A stretch of DNA of 50,127 bases from Leifsonia aquatica H1aii (GTDB taxonomy: Bacteria > Actinomycetota > Actinomycetes > Actinomycetales > Microbacteriaceae), in the NCBI RefSeq assembly GCF_000633535.1, contig NZ_AYMR01000012.1:1-50127 (forward strand), written 5' to 3'. The notes under the pieces are model-generated. The model did no database searches. It saw only the letters and a program-made list of their open reading frames with translations, and had not been told where the DNA came from. Position numbers and translations under genes: made by a program. The stretch's first letter is position 1, and each line of letters begins with the position of its first letter. This document shows, in pieces, positions 25,718 through 33,878 of this stretch.

Positions 25718-27673
25718 TCAGACCTCGACCGGTGGGTAGAGGCGGTCCATGTTGTATTGGCGGTTGCGTCGAGCGGCCCAGGTCGAGACGGCGACGAAGA
25801 TCACCGTCAGTCCGACCGTCACGCCGATCGCGACCCAGAGCCGGTAGTCGGCTCCGCCGAGGATCAGCTGCCGGAGCGCGTTGTTGGTGTACGTCATCGG
25901 GTCGACCACGTTGATGTACTGGAAGGGGACGGAGGTCGTCGGGACCGGATAGATCCCTCCGGCCGAGGTCAGCTGGATCATCAGGAACGCCAGCGTGAGC
26001 ACGCGCCCGACGGCGGGCCCGAGCAAGGCGTTGAACATCTGGATCATCGCCATGAACATCGCGACCATGAGGAGCATGAACCCGTAGGTCCCCCAGGGGT
26101 CGTGCGGTTCCAACCCGATCGCGAAGCGCACCACCAGGAACAGGATCGTCGCCTGCAGGATCCCCACGAAGACCGTGGGGGCATAGGAGGCGAGCACCAC
26201 CCGGAACGACGTCAGACCCTGCGCGAGCGGTCGGGCCAGGATCGGGCTGAACAGCATCCATGCGATGATCCCGCCGACGAAGAGGGCGAGCCCGAGGAAG
26301 AACGGTGCGAATCCGTAGGCGAAGGTCTTGGCCTCGTTGTTCGTCTTCTCGTGGAGTTCGACCGGGTTCGCGAGCGCCTTGATGAAGTTCGACTGCTGAG
26401 AGTCGTTCCACGTCGGCAGCAGTTTCAGCCCGAGGCCGGCAGCCCCGGAGAGCTCGCTGGTGCCCGCGGCCAGCTGGGTCGTGCCCGTCGCGAGCTGGTT
26501 CGCTCCGTCGGAGAGCTGCCCGATGCCGCTGTTCAGCTGATCGGCGCCGCTGCGCAGCTGCGTCGCCGCCGAGGAGACGCTCGACAGGTCGCGTTGCACG
26601 GCCCCTCCCTCGACCGCCCGCAGGACGACGTTGACGCGGCTCTGCGGGTTGTTGAACTCGCCGGCCAGCCGATCGACGTCGGTGTGGATGGCGTCGAAGA
26701 GCGTGCTGACCTCCTGCGTCAGCTGCGCCTTCGCGAAACTCTGCTGCACCGACGTCAGCCGGGCGCCGATCGCCTGCACCGCAGGATCGTCGCTGCCGTT
26801 CGCGTCGTCGATGATGCTCTGGAGCTGGCTCGCGGCGGCGGCCTGACCGGCCGCGGCGTTGTCGATGGCCTTCGCGATGGCGTTCGTGTTCGAGTCGAGC
26901 CTGGCGACGATCTGGCGGATCTCGTCGCCGGTCAGCCCGGAGGTCGCCACCACCGAGTTGGCCTTGGAGACGGCGCTCTGGACGGCATTGTCGAGTTCGT
27001 CGATCGCTCCGGCGAGCTGCGAGGACCCCTCCTTGGCGGTCACGAGGTTGGTCGCGAGCTCCTGCGCGCCGCTGTTCGCGGTCTGCATGCCGGAGTTGAG
27101 CTCGTCCACGCTGGCCACGGCGGTCTTGATCTTGGGGATCGCCCCCTTCACGCCGGTCAGCACCGTCTCGAACGTCTGCTGGCTCACCTGCTGCTCGACC
27201 TGGTTGATGACCTGCTCCGCGGCGTCCTGCCCGATGACCGTCGACAGGTAGTTGTTCGAGTCGTTGTAGGTGAACAGCAGGCCCGCCGAGCGCGGGTCGT
27301 CCGTCGCCGACGAGGCGATGGACTCGCTGAAATCCTTCGGCAGGGTGATGGTGAAGTAGTACTTGCCGTGGGCGAGCCCGGCGACCCCGTCCTTCTCGCT
27401 CGTCTCGTGCAGATCGAGCTGCTTGGACGCGATCAGCCCGGACACGACCGACGCGCCTGCCTCGAGCTTCTCGCCCTTCACGGTGGCTCCGGCGTCGAGA
27501 TTGATGATGGCGACGGGGATCTTGTCGACGTGTCCGAACGGGTTGTAGAACGCCCAGAGGTAGAGGGCCCCGTACATCAGCGGCATCAGGATGATGACGA
27601 TCAGGGCCAGCCGTGGCATCCGGCCGCGGTAGTAGCGCTTGAAATCGCTGCCCGGTGAGAATGCTGCGATCAT
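25718..27673 (-). CDS. YhgE/Pip-family membrane protein (ABC-2-like)
   Basis: 651 residues; ATG 27673 overlaps the ATPase stop (ATGA). One membrane helix at about 22-44, then a long extracellular part (about 45-440), then five helices with ABC-2 membrane-type features. The extracellular region ends in repeats typical of YhgE/Pip (QLRSGADQLNSGIGQLSDGA and on), which form a coiled-coil-like rod. Relatives include phage-infection protein Pip and type VII-associated YukD/EsaA-like proteins, and act in export or as phage receptors. Pairing with an ATPase-like protein suggests a transporter. Confidence 0.9.
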   Translation of the reverse strand: MIAAFSPGSDFKRYYRGRMPRLALIVIILMPLMYGALYLWAFYNPFGHVDKIPVAIINLDAGATVKGEKLEAGASVVSGLIASKQLDLHETSEKDGVAGLAHGKYYFTITLPKDFSESIASSATDDPRSAGLLFTYNDSNNYLSTVIGQDAAEQVINQVEQQVSQQTFETVLTGVKGAIPKIKTAVASVDELNSGMQTANSGAQELATNLVTAKEGSSQLAGAIDELDNAVQSAVSKANSVVATSGLTGDEIRQIVARLDSNTNAIAKAIDNAAAGQAAAASQLQSIIDDANGSDDPAVQAIGARLTSVQQSFAKAQLTQEVSTLFDAIHTDVDRLAGEFNNPQSRVNVVLRAVEGGAVQRDLSSVSSAATQLRSGADQLNSGIGQLSDGANQLATGTTQLAAGTSELSGAAGLGLKLLPTWNDSQQSNFIKALANPVELHEKTNNEAKTFAYGFAPFFLGLALFVGGIIAWMLFSPILARPLAQGLTSFRVVLASYAPTVFVGILQATILFLVVRFAIGLEPHDPWGTYGFMLLMVAMFMAMIQMFNALLGPAVGRVLTLAFLMIQLTSAGGIYPVPTTSVPFQYINVVDPMTYTNNALRQLILGGADYRLWVAIGVTVGLTVIFVAVSTWAARRNRQYNMDRLYPPVEV

Positions 27674-28434
27674 CGTTCCACTGCCTCCTGCTCGAGAACG
27701 GCGAATTCCTGGTCGGTGAGGTTCTCCACGTCGATGACGTCCCGGACCCCCGTGTCCGGGTGCACTCCGTTGACGTCCGCGGTGACCACCGTCTGATCCC
27801 GCCCCAGGACGACGAGTCGTTCGAGGAGGTGGTGGGCGGCCGGGATGCTCGCGAGCTCGTCGACGCCGCCGACCACCAGCAGGGGAGGCCGTTCGATGTT
27901 GGCGAGCGCGATGCGCAGCAGCGCGGCGGTGAGCTCGGGAAGTTCTTCGACCATCGCGTTGAGCGACGGGAGCGAGAAGTCCCCGAAGACCGGACGGCAG
28001 ATGCGTTCGAGGTCCTCCTCGGTGGACTGCGGCACCCAGCGGTACCACGGGGCGCGCCAGCGCAGTTGCTCGGTGAGCACATCGTGCACCCGGATCGTCT
28101 GGCCGATGCCGTCGACTTCGTCGATGTTCGCGATCGTCGCGTTCTCGAACAGGTGTCTCGGGTCGTCGGTGCGTCCGAAAGCGGTGATGGTCCCGCGGGT
28201 CGGCTTCATGCGTCCGGCCAGGGTGAGGAGCAGTGCGGTGCGCCCGCGTCCGCCGGCCCCCCGGATCACCGTCACGCCGCCTCGGCGCACGGTGACGTCG
28301 GACGGGCCGTAGATGCGGCCCCAGGACGCGTCCACGCCGATGGCGTCGGCCTCGATGAGCGGGCTGTCCGCGTCGTGGTGGGCGGTTTGAGCGGTGGCGG
28401 TCGGCGAGGGGCCGTCGAGTGGTGGGTGGGACAT
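27670..28434 (-). CDS. Degenerate ABC-type ATP-binding protein
   Basis: 254 residues; ATG 28434 after GAGGAG. The N-terminal half fits an ABC ATPase: GPSDVTVRRGGVTVIRGAGG followed by GRTALLLTLAGRMKPTRGTI. But the P-loop is GAGGRGRT with Arg65 for Lys, the signature LSGGQ is replaced by LPELT (about 165-169), Walker B is LLVVGGVDEL, and the switch His is replaced (TVVTAD). ATP hydrolysis by the usual mechanism is therefore doubtful. The gene overlaps the YhgE gene and lies 35 bp from the amidohydrolase, so the three are one unit. Confidence 0.85.
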   Translation of the reverse strand: MSHPPLDGPSPTATAQTAHHDADSPLIEADAIGVDASWGRIYGPSDVTVRRGGVTVIRGAGGRGRTALLLTLAGRMKPTRGTITAFGRTDDPRHLFENATIANIDEVDGIGQTIRVHDVLTEQLRWRAPWYRWVPQSTEEDLERICRPVFGDFSLPSLNAMVEELPELTAALLRIALANIERPPLLVVGGVDELASIPAAHHLLERLVVLGRDQTVVTADVNGVHPDTGVRDVIDVENLTDQEFAVLEQEAVER

Positions 28435-28469
28435 CTTCACTCCTCGGGTAGGGAACCGGTCGGGTCGGC

Positions 28470-29753
28470 TCAGAGGTCGTTCTTGACGATCCGGCCGCCC
28501 GTGACGATGAGCTTGAGGTTCTGCTCCGGGTCGGCGATGACCGACAGATCGGTCGTCGGATCGCCGTCGAACAGCAGTACGTCGGCCCAGGCGCCCGCTG
28601 CGACGACGCCCAGCCGGGCCGTCCCGTACGGGTTGCGCTGGCCGGCGAGTTCGAGCAGGCCGGCATTGCCCGAGGTCAGCATGGTGAGCGCCTCGACGTT
28701 GCTGTAGAACTCGCCGAGGCGGGCGGCCATTACGCTCTGGCGTGCAGCGGCCTGGGGCTCCAGCAGCAGGTCGGTTCCGAACGCCACCTTCACGCCGTGC
28801 TTCTTGGCCCAGCCGTAGACCTCGGCGGTGCCGTCGCAGATCTCGCGGTTCTTCGCGGTGCGGACGGGGTCGGGATAGTGGTGGTCGTCCTCCGCGAACG
28901 GCTGCATGGAGAGCCACACGTCCTTCTCACCGATCAGCGCCACGGTGTCCTCGTCCGCGAGGTGGCCGTGCTCGATCGAGCGCACACCGGCGTCGATCGC
29001 CCGGCGGATGCCGGCGACGGAGTAGACGTGGGTCGCCACGTAGGTGCCGTAGTCCTCCGCTGCCTGGACCGCCGCGCGGATCTCGTCCGGGGTGAACTGC
29101 AGCGTGTAGAGCGGGTCGTACATGGAGGCGGCGCCCCCGCCCAGCGTGAGCTTGATCTGGGTGGCGCCGGAGCGCAGCTGCTCGCGCACCGCGGCCAGTA
29201 CGCGTTCGACGCCGTCGGCGGTGCGGGTGAAGCCGATGTCCTCCGTCCGGCTCGGGCTGCCCCCGAATACTTCCGGCGTCTCGTACACGAACGCGAAGTC
29301 GCCGTGTCCGGAGGTCTGCGAGATCATCGCCTGGCTCGGGAAGATGCGCGGCCCGTCGAAGACGCCGCGGTCGACCAGCTCCTTCACGGGGGCGGTGTCG
29401 CCTCCCATGTCCCGCACGGAGGTGAAGCCGCGCAGCAACATCCGCTTCGCTTCGGCGATGGTGTTGCCGTACAGCACCCCGGTGGGGCCGGTCACGAAGT
29501 CTAGGTATCCGTTCGCGTTGCCCATCAGGTGCACGTGGACATCGCTCATCCCGGGCATGAGGAAGCGTCCGGCGCCGTCGATCTGGGTGGTGGGGACGCC
29601 CGTATCCGTGGCGACGGGCGAGGTGGAGACCCCGGTGATCGTGGCGCCGTCGATCACGACGTCGGCGCCGTCGACGACACCGCCGCCGAGGCCGTCGAAC
29701 ACCCGCACGTTGCGGATGACGAGGCGCGGTGCTGAGGGAGTGTGACTGGTCAT
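28470..29753 (-). CDS. Metal-dependent amidohydrolase
   Basis: 427 residues from ATG 29753. Fits the imidazolonepropionase/prolidase-like amidohydrolase branch: metal ligands in MSDVHVHLMGN (HxH), an active-site Lys region TQIKLTLGGGA, THVYSVAGIRRAIDAG and SIEHGHLAD giving the two later His, and FGTDLLLEP supplying the catalytic Asp. No signal peptide, so it is cytosolic. Family members open cyclic amides or cleave dipeptides such as X-Pro. First gene of the operon; supplying glutamate or processing a GABA-linked amide is possible but only inferred. Confidence 0.9.
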   Translation of the reverse strand: MTSHTPSAPRLVIRNVRVFDGLGGGVVDGADVVIDGATITGVSTSPVATDTGVPTTQIDGAGRFLMPGMSDVHVHLMGNANGYLDFVTGPTGVLYGNTIAEAKRMLLRGFTSVRDMGGDTAPVKELVDRGVFDGPRIFPSQAMISQTSGHGDFAFVYETPEVFGGSPSRTEDIGFTRTADGVERVLAAVREQLRSGATQIKLTLGGGAASMYDPLYTLQFTPDEIRAAVQAAEDYGTYVATHVYSVAGIRRAIDAGVRSIEHGHLADEDTVALIGEKDVWLSMQPFAEDDHHYPDPVRTAKNREICDGTAEVYGWAKKHGVKVAFGTDLLLEPQAAARQSVMAARLGEFYSNVEALTMLTSGNAGLLELAGQRNPYGTARLGVVAAGAWADVLLFDGDPTTDLSVIADPEQNLKLIVTGGRIVKNDL

Positions 29754-29759
29754 GCGCTC

Positions 29760-29828
29760 AAGCTAGAACCCGAGATGTACGCATGTCTAGGGCTGATCTG
29801 CTAGGTGTTTCATGTGTGCATGTGAAAC
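29760..29828 (-). promoter_or_regulatory. Putative promoter and operator of the amidohydrolase-gad operon
   Basis: Read on the minus strand: TAGACA (29789-29784), 18-bp spacer, TAGCTT (29765-29760), then 6 nt and the ATG, giving a leaderless transcript with no ribosome site. Just upstream, GTTTCA and TGAAAC (29807-29828) form a perfect inverted repeat with a 10-bp spacer, a plausible operator. Positions are read directly; function is inferred. Confidence 0.5.
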
Positions 29829-30077
29829 GAACAGAAGGTGAGATTTCAGGCGCGACCCGTTGTTCCGAGTGGCCGGACGGGCCGCGGAACTCCACGCACC
29901 GGGACGTTCGTCGGGCCGTTCACGGCCTGCGCGTCCGATGCGGGCGACGGGGTGAAAACTAACCGCGGCCGAGGGATCACTGGGTGCGACGTCCGCCCGG
30001 ATCCGTGGTGGGAGGACGCGCAATGGGTGCGGCGAGGGAGTCGGTACGCAGCGGGTGCCGGATGGGTGAGGCGTGGC
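29829..30077. other. Intergenic region without gene
   Basis: Stretch between the operator region and the stop of the small LAATG gene. No gene, clear terminator or repeat seen. Confidence 0.4.
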
Positions 30078-30305
30078 TCAGCCGGCGCGGCTGCCGCTCG
30101 CGGTGGCCTGCGCCTCGGCCAGGGCCAGGGCGGCGTCCTTGTCGCGACGGCGTCGCGCGGACGAGCGGAGGAGCAGCAGTCCGCCCAGGAGGGCGAACAG
30201 GGAGACGAGCGTGACTCCGATGACCGTCATCACCGAGTTGCTGCCCGTCGCGGCGAGGATGCCGCCGACGGTGAGCCCCCCGCCTATGGGTCCTGATTGG
30301 TACAT
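30078..30305 (-). CDS. Miniature LAATG-anchor membrane protein (75 aa)
   Basis: ATG 30305 behind GAGGAATTC. The protein is little more than a sortase-type C-terminus: a Gly-rich start, GGILAATGSNS (an LAxTG motif as used by class E sortases), one membrane helix (about residues 25-47) and the basic cluster SSARRRRDKD, then an Ala-rich tail. It has no N-terminal signal peptide, so whether it is ever processed by sortase is open. No sortase gene occurs in the window. Confidence 0.65.
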   Translation of the reverse strand: MYQSGPIGGGLTVGGILAATGSNSVMTVIGVTLVSLFALLGGLLLLRSSARRRRDKDAALALAEAQATASGSRAG

Positions 30306-30866
30306 GAATTCCTCGCTTCGTCTCGCGTCGGTCGCGTCGGAGTTTCTCTCGAGCGCCGACCTCGCGTGACGTGCGGAGGGATGAGTGCTAGGACACTCGG
30401 CTTCCGCGACGGGAGCTGGTTCGGGTGAGAGATCCTTGATCGGGTTGGATCGAATACCAGTCTGAGTGTCGCCGACGCCCGCATCCGTACTGGCGAATGC
30501 TGCTCAGTAGGCGGGAATCCGAGGTTCCGTATGGCCGCGCCTCCACGGGAGGTACCAGGGCGCCGGCTGCCCGTGCCGAGCGCCCTGGCGGGTCGGACGG
30601 CGCATGCGCCGTCACTCTCCTCGTGGCGTCACGTGGTGGTCCCCTGCGCGCGACGTCGCTCGAACGGTATCGGGCCCGCCGCCGGCACGGCGGGCCGGCC
30701 GTCCGATCCCCGTGCGAACCAGGCCCCGTCTGGGTGCGAGCGGGGCGTCGGACGGTGGGAGCGACTTAGCGTTGGACTTAATTTAAGTTCTTGACAAAGC
30801 AGGCGGTCGCCCGCGATGCTACGTGCGACGGAACGGCCAGACGTTCCGCACTGATCAAGGAGGATC
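30306..30866. promoter_or_regulatory. Long intergenic region before the GH5 locus
   Basis: 561 bp. Two perfect 9-bp hairpins are present: CCAGGGCGC/GCGCCCTGG (30555-30588) and GGCCCGCCG/CGGCGGGCC (30673-30696); neither has a T-run. The 3' end holds the palindromic operator and -35 box listed separately. Open frames in between have no ribosome sites. Confidence 0.5.
30776..30796 (+). promoter_or_regulatory. Palindromic operator ACTTAA-T-TTAAGT with -35 box, GH5 gene
   Basis: A perfect 13-bp palindrome (30776-30788) is followed 2 bp later by TTGACA (30791-30796). The same arrangement recurs at 33785 before the importer operon. GATGCT at 30815-30820 could be the -10. The likely ligand-responsive binder is the ROK repressor of this locus. 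Confidence 0.65.
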
Positions 30867-33704
30867 GTGAAACGACACGTTCTGGCCGCGCTGGTGACAG
30901 CCGCGGCCGTGGCGGCGACAGCCGTCCTGCCCGTCACCGCGGCGAACGCCGCGGCCCTCACCGCGGCCGACTTCCTCAAAGCCAGCGGCAACGTCCTGAA
31001 GAAGGCCTCCGGCACCGGCGCCGCGCTCAACCTCCGCGGAACGAACATCGGCGGATGGCTCACGCAGGAGGACTGGATGTCCCCGCTCGGCGAGTTCGCC
31101 GCCGATCGCACGGGCTGGACGGCTACCGCGTCCGCCGGGACCGCGGGCAGTGCGCTCGACGGCTCGGGCACCAGCCGCTGGACCACGGGCGCCAACCAGG
31201 CCGGTGGGGAATGGATCCGGCTCGACCTCGGCGCCAACACCCTGTTCAACCGCCTGACGGTCGACAACACCGCAAACGCCGGGCAGTGGCCCCGGATGCT
31301 CAACATCGAGACCTCGACCAACGGGACGACCTGGACGAGCGTCGCGACGCAGGCGGGCTCGGACGGCCTCACGACCGTGAAGTTCAGCCCCCAGGTGGCG
31401 CGTTATGTCCGGGCCACCCAGACCGCCACCGCCTCCGCACCCTGGTCGGTCGGCGAGATCAACCTCTACAGCGACCCGGTGCTCTTCAACGGCACCCACA
31501 CGGCCATCGCCTCCGTCAGTGCGCCGGGCACCACCGCCCAGATGGTCCTCGACGGCAATGTCTCCACGGTGTGGCAGACCGGGGCGACGCAGGTGCCCGG
31601 CCAGAGCCTCACCGTGGATCTCGGGCGAAACGTCGACATGGACAAGGTCCTGTTCGACGCGGGCGCCGCCACGGCCAACGACTACCCGCGGATCTACGAC
31701 GTCTTCACCTCGTACGACAACACGAACTGGACCCAGGTGGCGAGCGGGTACGGCTCGAACCGGGTCGTGCAAGCGGACTTCCAGGGCACCAAGAACGGCC
31801 GGTACCTGCGGATCGTCTCCAACGGCACCTCCGCGCAGTGGTGGTCCGTCGCCGAACTCGCCATCTCGAGCGGGACCTCCCTCGACCGCGGCGGCTGGAC
31901 GGCGACCTCGACGGTGGGCGCGACGCCGGCGAACCTGCTCGACGGCAACACCGCCACGAGGTGGACGACCGGCGCCGCCCAGACCCCCGGCCAGGCGGTG
32001 ACGGTCGACATGGGAGCCCTGGTCACTCTGAACAACGTGACCACCGACACGGCCAAGAACACCACCGATGAGGATGACTGGGCGCGCGGCTACAGCCTCC
32101 AGCTCTCCCGTGACGGCACCGCCTGGAGCACGGTCGCCACCGGCGTCGGCACCCGGAAGGCCAGCACGATCGGCTTCACCGCCCAGGCGGCACGCTACGT
32201 CCGGCTCACCCAGACCGGTTCCGCCGGCAACTGGTGGTCCATCGGCGAGCTCACCGCGGGGCTGTACAACGACGACTACTCGCTGACCAACACGATGACC
32301 TCCCGCTTCGGCGCGACGACGACGGCGTCGGTCGTGGCCACCCACCAGGACACCTGGTTCACCGGCAGCGACCTCGACGCCATCCAGGCCTCCGGCATGA
32401 ACTTCATCCGGGTGCCGATCGGCTGGAACGTCTTCCTCAACCTCGACGGCAGCTGGAAGTCGAACCCGTGGACCAAGATCGACTGGGTCGTGAACCAGGC
32501 GGCAGCGCGCGGGATCTACGTGCTCATCGACCTGCACACCGTCCCCGGTGGCGGGTGCCCGTGGGGCTCCTGCGGCCGGATCGGACCGAACCCGAACGGC
32601 TTCTGGGGGAGTGCGACCTACCAGAACTGGGTCGAGGACATCTGGAAGAAGATCGCCACCCGCTACAACGGGAACCCCGCCGTGGCCGGCTACGACCTCA
32701 TCAACGAACCGCTCATCGACTACGACGAGGACGCCGCCGACGTCGCCCAGAAGAGCGACTACTACAACCGGCTCTACACGGCCGTCCGTGCGATCGACGG
32801 CGATCACACGATCTTCCTGGGGGCGTTCTTCGGTCTCGACAAGCTCGCGCCGCCGTCGACCTACGGCTGGACCAACGTCGTCTACGAATACCACCCGTAC
32901 GACATGCCGAACTCCAAGGACTGGACGGCGCAGAACCAGCTGGTGACGAACGAGCTCGGCGCTCTGCCGGCGAAGCTGTCGAACCCCGGCGTGCCCATCC
33001 TCTATGGCGAGTACTCGCTCTACTACAACGACGATGTCTGGGCACGGTTCATGGCCGGGCTCAACGCGTCGCAGGTGTCGTGGTCGAACTGGTCGTACAA
33101 GGTCAAGGGAACTGCCGAGGACGGCTTCGCCTACTGGGGCATGTACTACGACGACCGCAAGCCGGTGCCGGTGATCAACAGCGACGACGCCGCGACGTTC
33201 CAGTCGAAGCTGGCGCAGTTCGGCACGGCGAACTTCACCCAGAACACCCGGTTCGTCGCGACCATCGCGAAGTACGCGGGCGGCCTCTCCACCTTCTCGC
33301 CCGTCGCCATCAGCCACACCGGCTGGACGGCGACCGCCTCCAGCACGGCCGCCGGATCGTCCGCAGCGGCAGGGATCGACGGCGCGAACGGGACGTCGTG
33401 GCAGAGCGGGCAGGCGATGGCCGGAGGCGAGTGGTACCGCATCGACATGGGGGCGAACCGCACTGTCGCGATGGTGACGGTGCAGACCGCCACCGGATCG
33501 AAGTGGGACTACCCGCGCGGGTTCAGGGTAGAGACGTCGCTCGACGGCTCGACGTGGACCACGGCGGCGACCGGGATCGCCTACGGCTGGAAGCGGCCGA
33601 TCTCGATCTCCCCGACGACCGCGCGCTACGTGCGGATCACCCAGACCGGTGTCGCGCCGCAGTGGTGGACCATCGATGAGGTGACGGTCTACTCGTCCTA
33701 CTAG
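30867..33704 (+). CDS. Secreted GH5 glucanase with inserted and C-terminal discoidin (F5/8C) domains
   Basis: 945 residues; GTG 30867 follows AAGGAGGATC. Signal peptide about 1-29. The GH5 domain begins at about 50-75 (LNLRGTNIGGWLTQEDWM, typical of the exo-beta-1,3-glucanase branch), is interrupted by three F5/8 type C (CBM32-like) modules at about 78-205, 206-340 and 341-465, and resumes at 466 with the barrel (SGMNFIRVPIGWN). Acid/base Glu614 lies in LINEP and nucleophile Glu715 in YGEYS. A fourth F5/8C module spans about 820-945. It probably attacks a beta-glucan outside the cell and feeds the importer downstream. The exact linkage is inferred only from the subfamily motifs. Confidence 0.9.
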   Translation: MKRHVLAALVTAAAVAATAVLPVTAANAAALTAADFLKASGNVLKKASGTGAALNLRGTNIGGWLTQEDWMSPLGEFAADRTGWTATASAGTAGSALDGSGTSRWTTGANQAGGEWIRLDLGANTLFNRLTVDNTANAGQWPRMLNIETSTNGTTWTSVATQAGSDGLTTVKFSPQVARYVRATQTATASAPWSVGEINLYSDPVLFNGTHTAIASVSAPGTTAQMVLDGNVSTVWQTGATQVPGQSLTVDLGRNVDMDKVLFDAGAATANDYPRIYDVFTSYDNTNWTQVASGYGSNRVVQADFQGTKNGRYLRIVSNGTSAQWWSVAELAISSGTSLDRGGWTATSTVGATPANLLDGNTATRWTTGAAQTPGQAVTVDMGALVTLNNVTTDTAKNTTDEDDWARGYSLQLSRDGTAWSTVATGVGTRKASTIGFTAQAARYVRLTQTGSAGNWWSIGELTAGLYNDDYSLTNTMTSRFGATTTASVVATHQDTWFTGSDLDAIQASGMNFIRVPIGWNVFLNLDGSWKSNPWTKIDWVVNQAAARGIYVLIDLHTVPGGGCPWGSCGRIGPNPNGFWGSATYQNWVEDIWKKIATRYNGNPAVAGYDLINEPLIDYDEDAADVAQKSDYYNRLYTAVRAIDGDHTIFLGAFFGLDKLAPPSTYGWTNVVYEYHPYDMPNSKDWTAQNQLVTNELGALPAKLSNPGVPILYGEYSLYYNDDVWARFMAGLNASQVSWSNWSYKVKGTAEDGFAYWGMYYDDRKPVPVINSDDAATFQSKLAQFGTANFTQNTRFVATIAKYAGGLSTFSPVAISHTGWTATASSTAAGSSAAAGIDGANGTSWQSGQAMAGGEWYRIDMGANRTVAMVTVQTATGSKWDYPRGFRVETSLDGSTWTTAATGIAYGWKRPISISPTTARYVRITQTGVAPQWWTIDEVTVYSSY

Positions 33705-33714
33705 GACGAACGGA

Positions 33715-33750
33715 TGCCGGAGGGGTGTCACGCCGGCGCCCCCTCCGGCA
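33715..33750 (+). terminator. Hairpin terminator after the secreted GH5 gene
   Basis: TGCCGGAGGGG pairs perfectly with CCCCTCCGGCA around a 14-nt loop, 11 bp after the stop. It separates the GH5 transcript from the importer operon. No T-run. Confidence 0.65.
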
Positions 33751-33784
33751 GGGGGAGAATCCTCTTGCCCGCCGCTTATCCATA

Positions 33785-33805
33785 CCTTAATCTAAGACAT
33801 AGACA
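33785..33805 (+). promoter_or_regulatory. Operator CTTAATCTAAG with -35-like box, importer operon
   Basis: CCTTAATCTAAGA is the same element as at 30776 with one changed centre and outer bases; TAGACA follows at identical distance (15 bp from element start to box start). Over 23 aligned bases 18 are the same. It lies 74 bp before the substrate-binding protein start. Confidence 0.65.
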
Positions 33806-33878
33806 AAGAACGCAGACGTTCCCGCACCACCCCTCGCACAACCCCCAGCACCACCTGCACACCCGAAAGGAAATCTCG

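Noticed and set aside
30497-30794. Overlapping small plus-strand frames before the GH5 gene
   Set aside because: No ribosome sites, they overlap strong hairpins and the operator, and have random basic composition.
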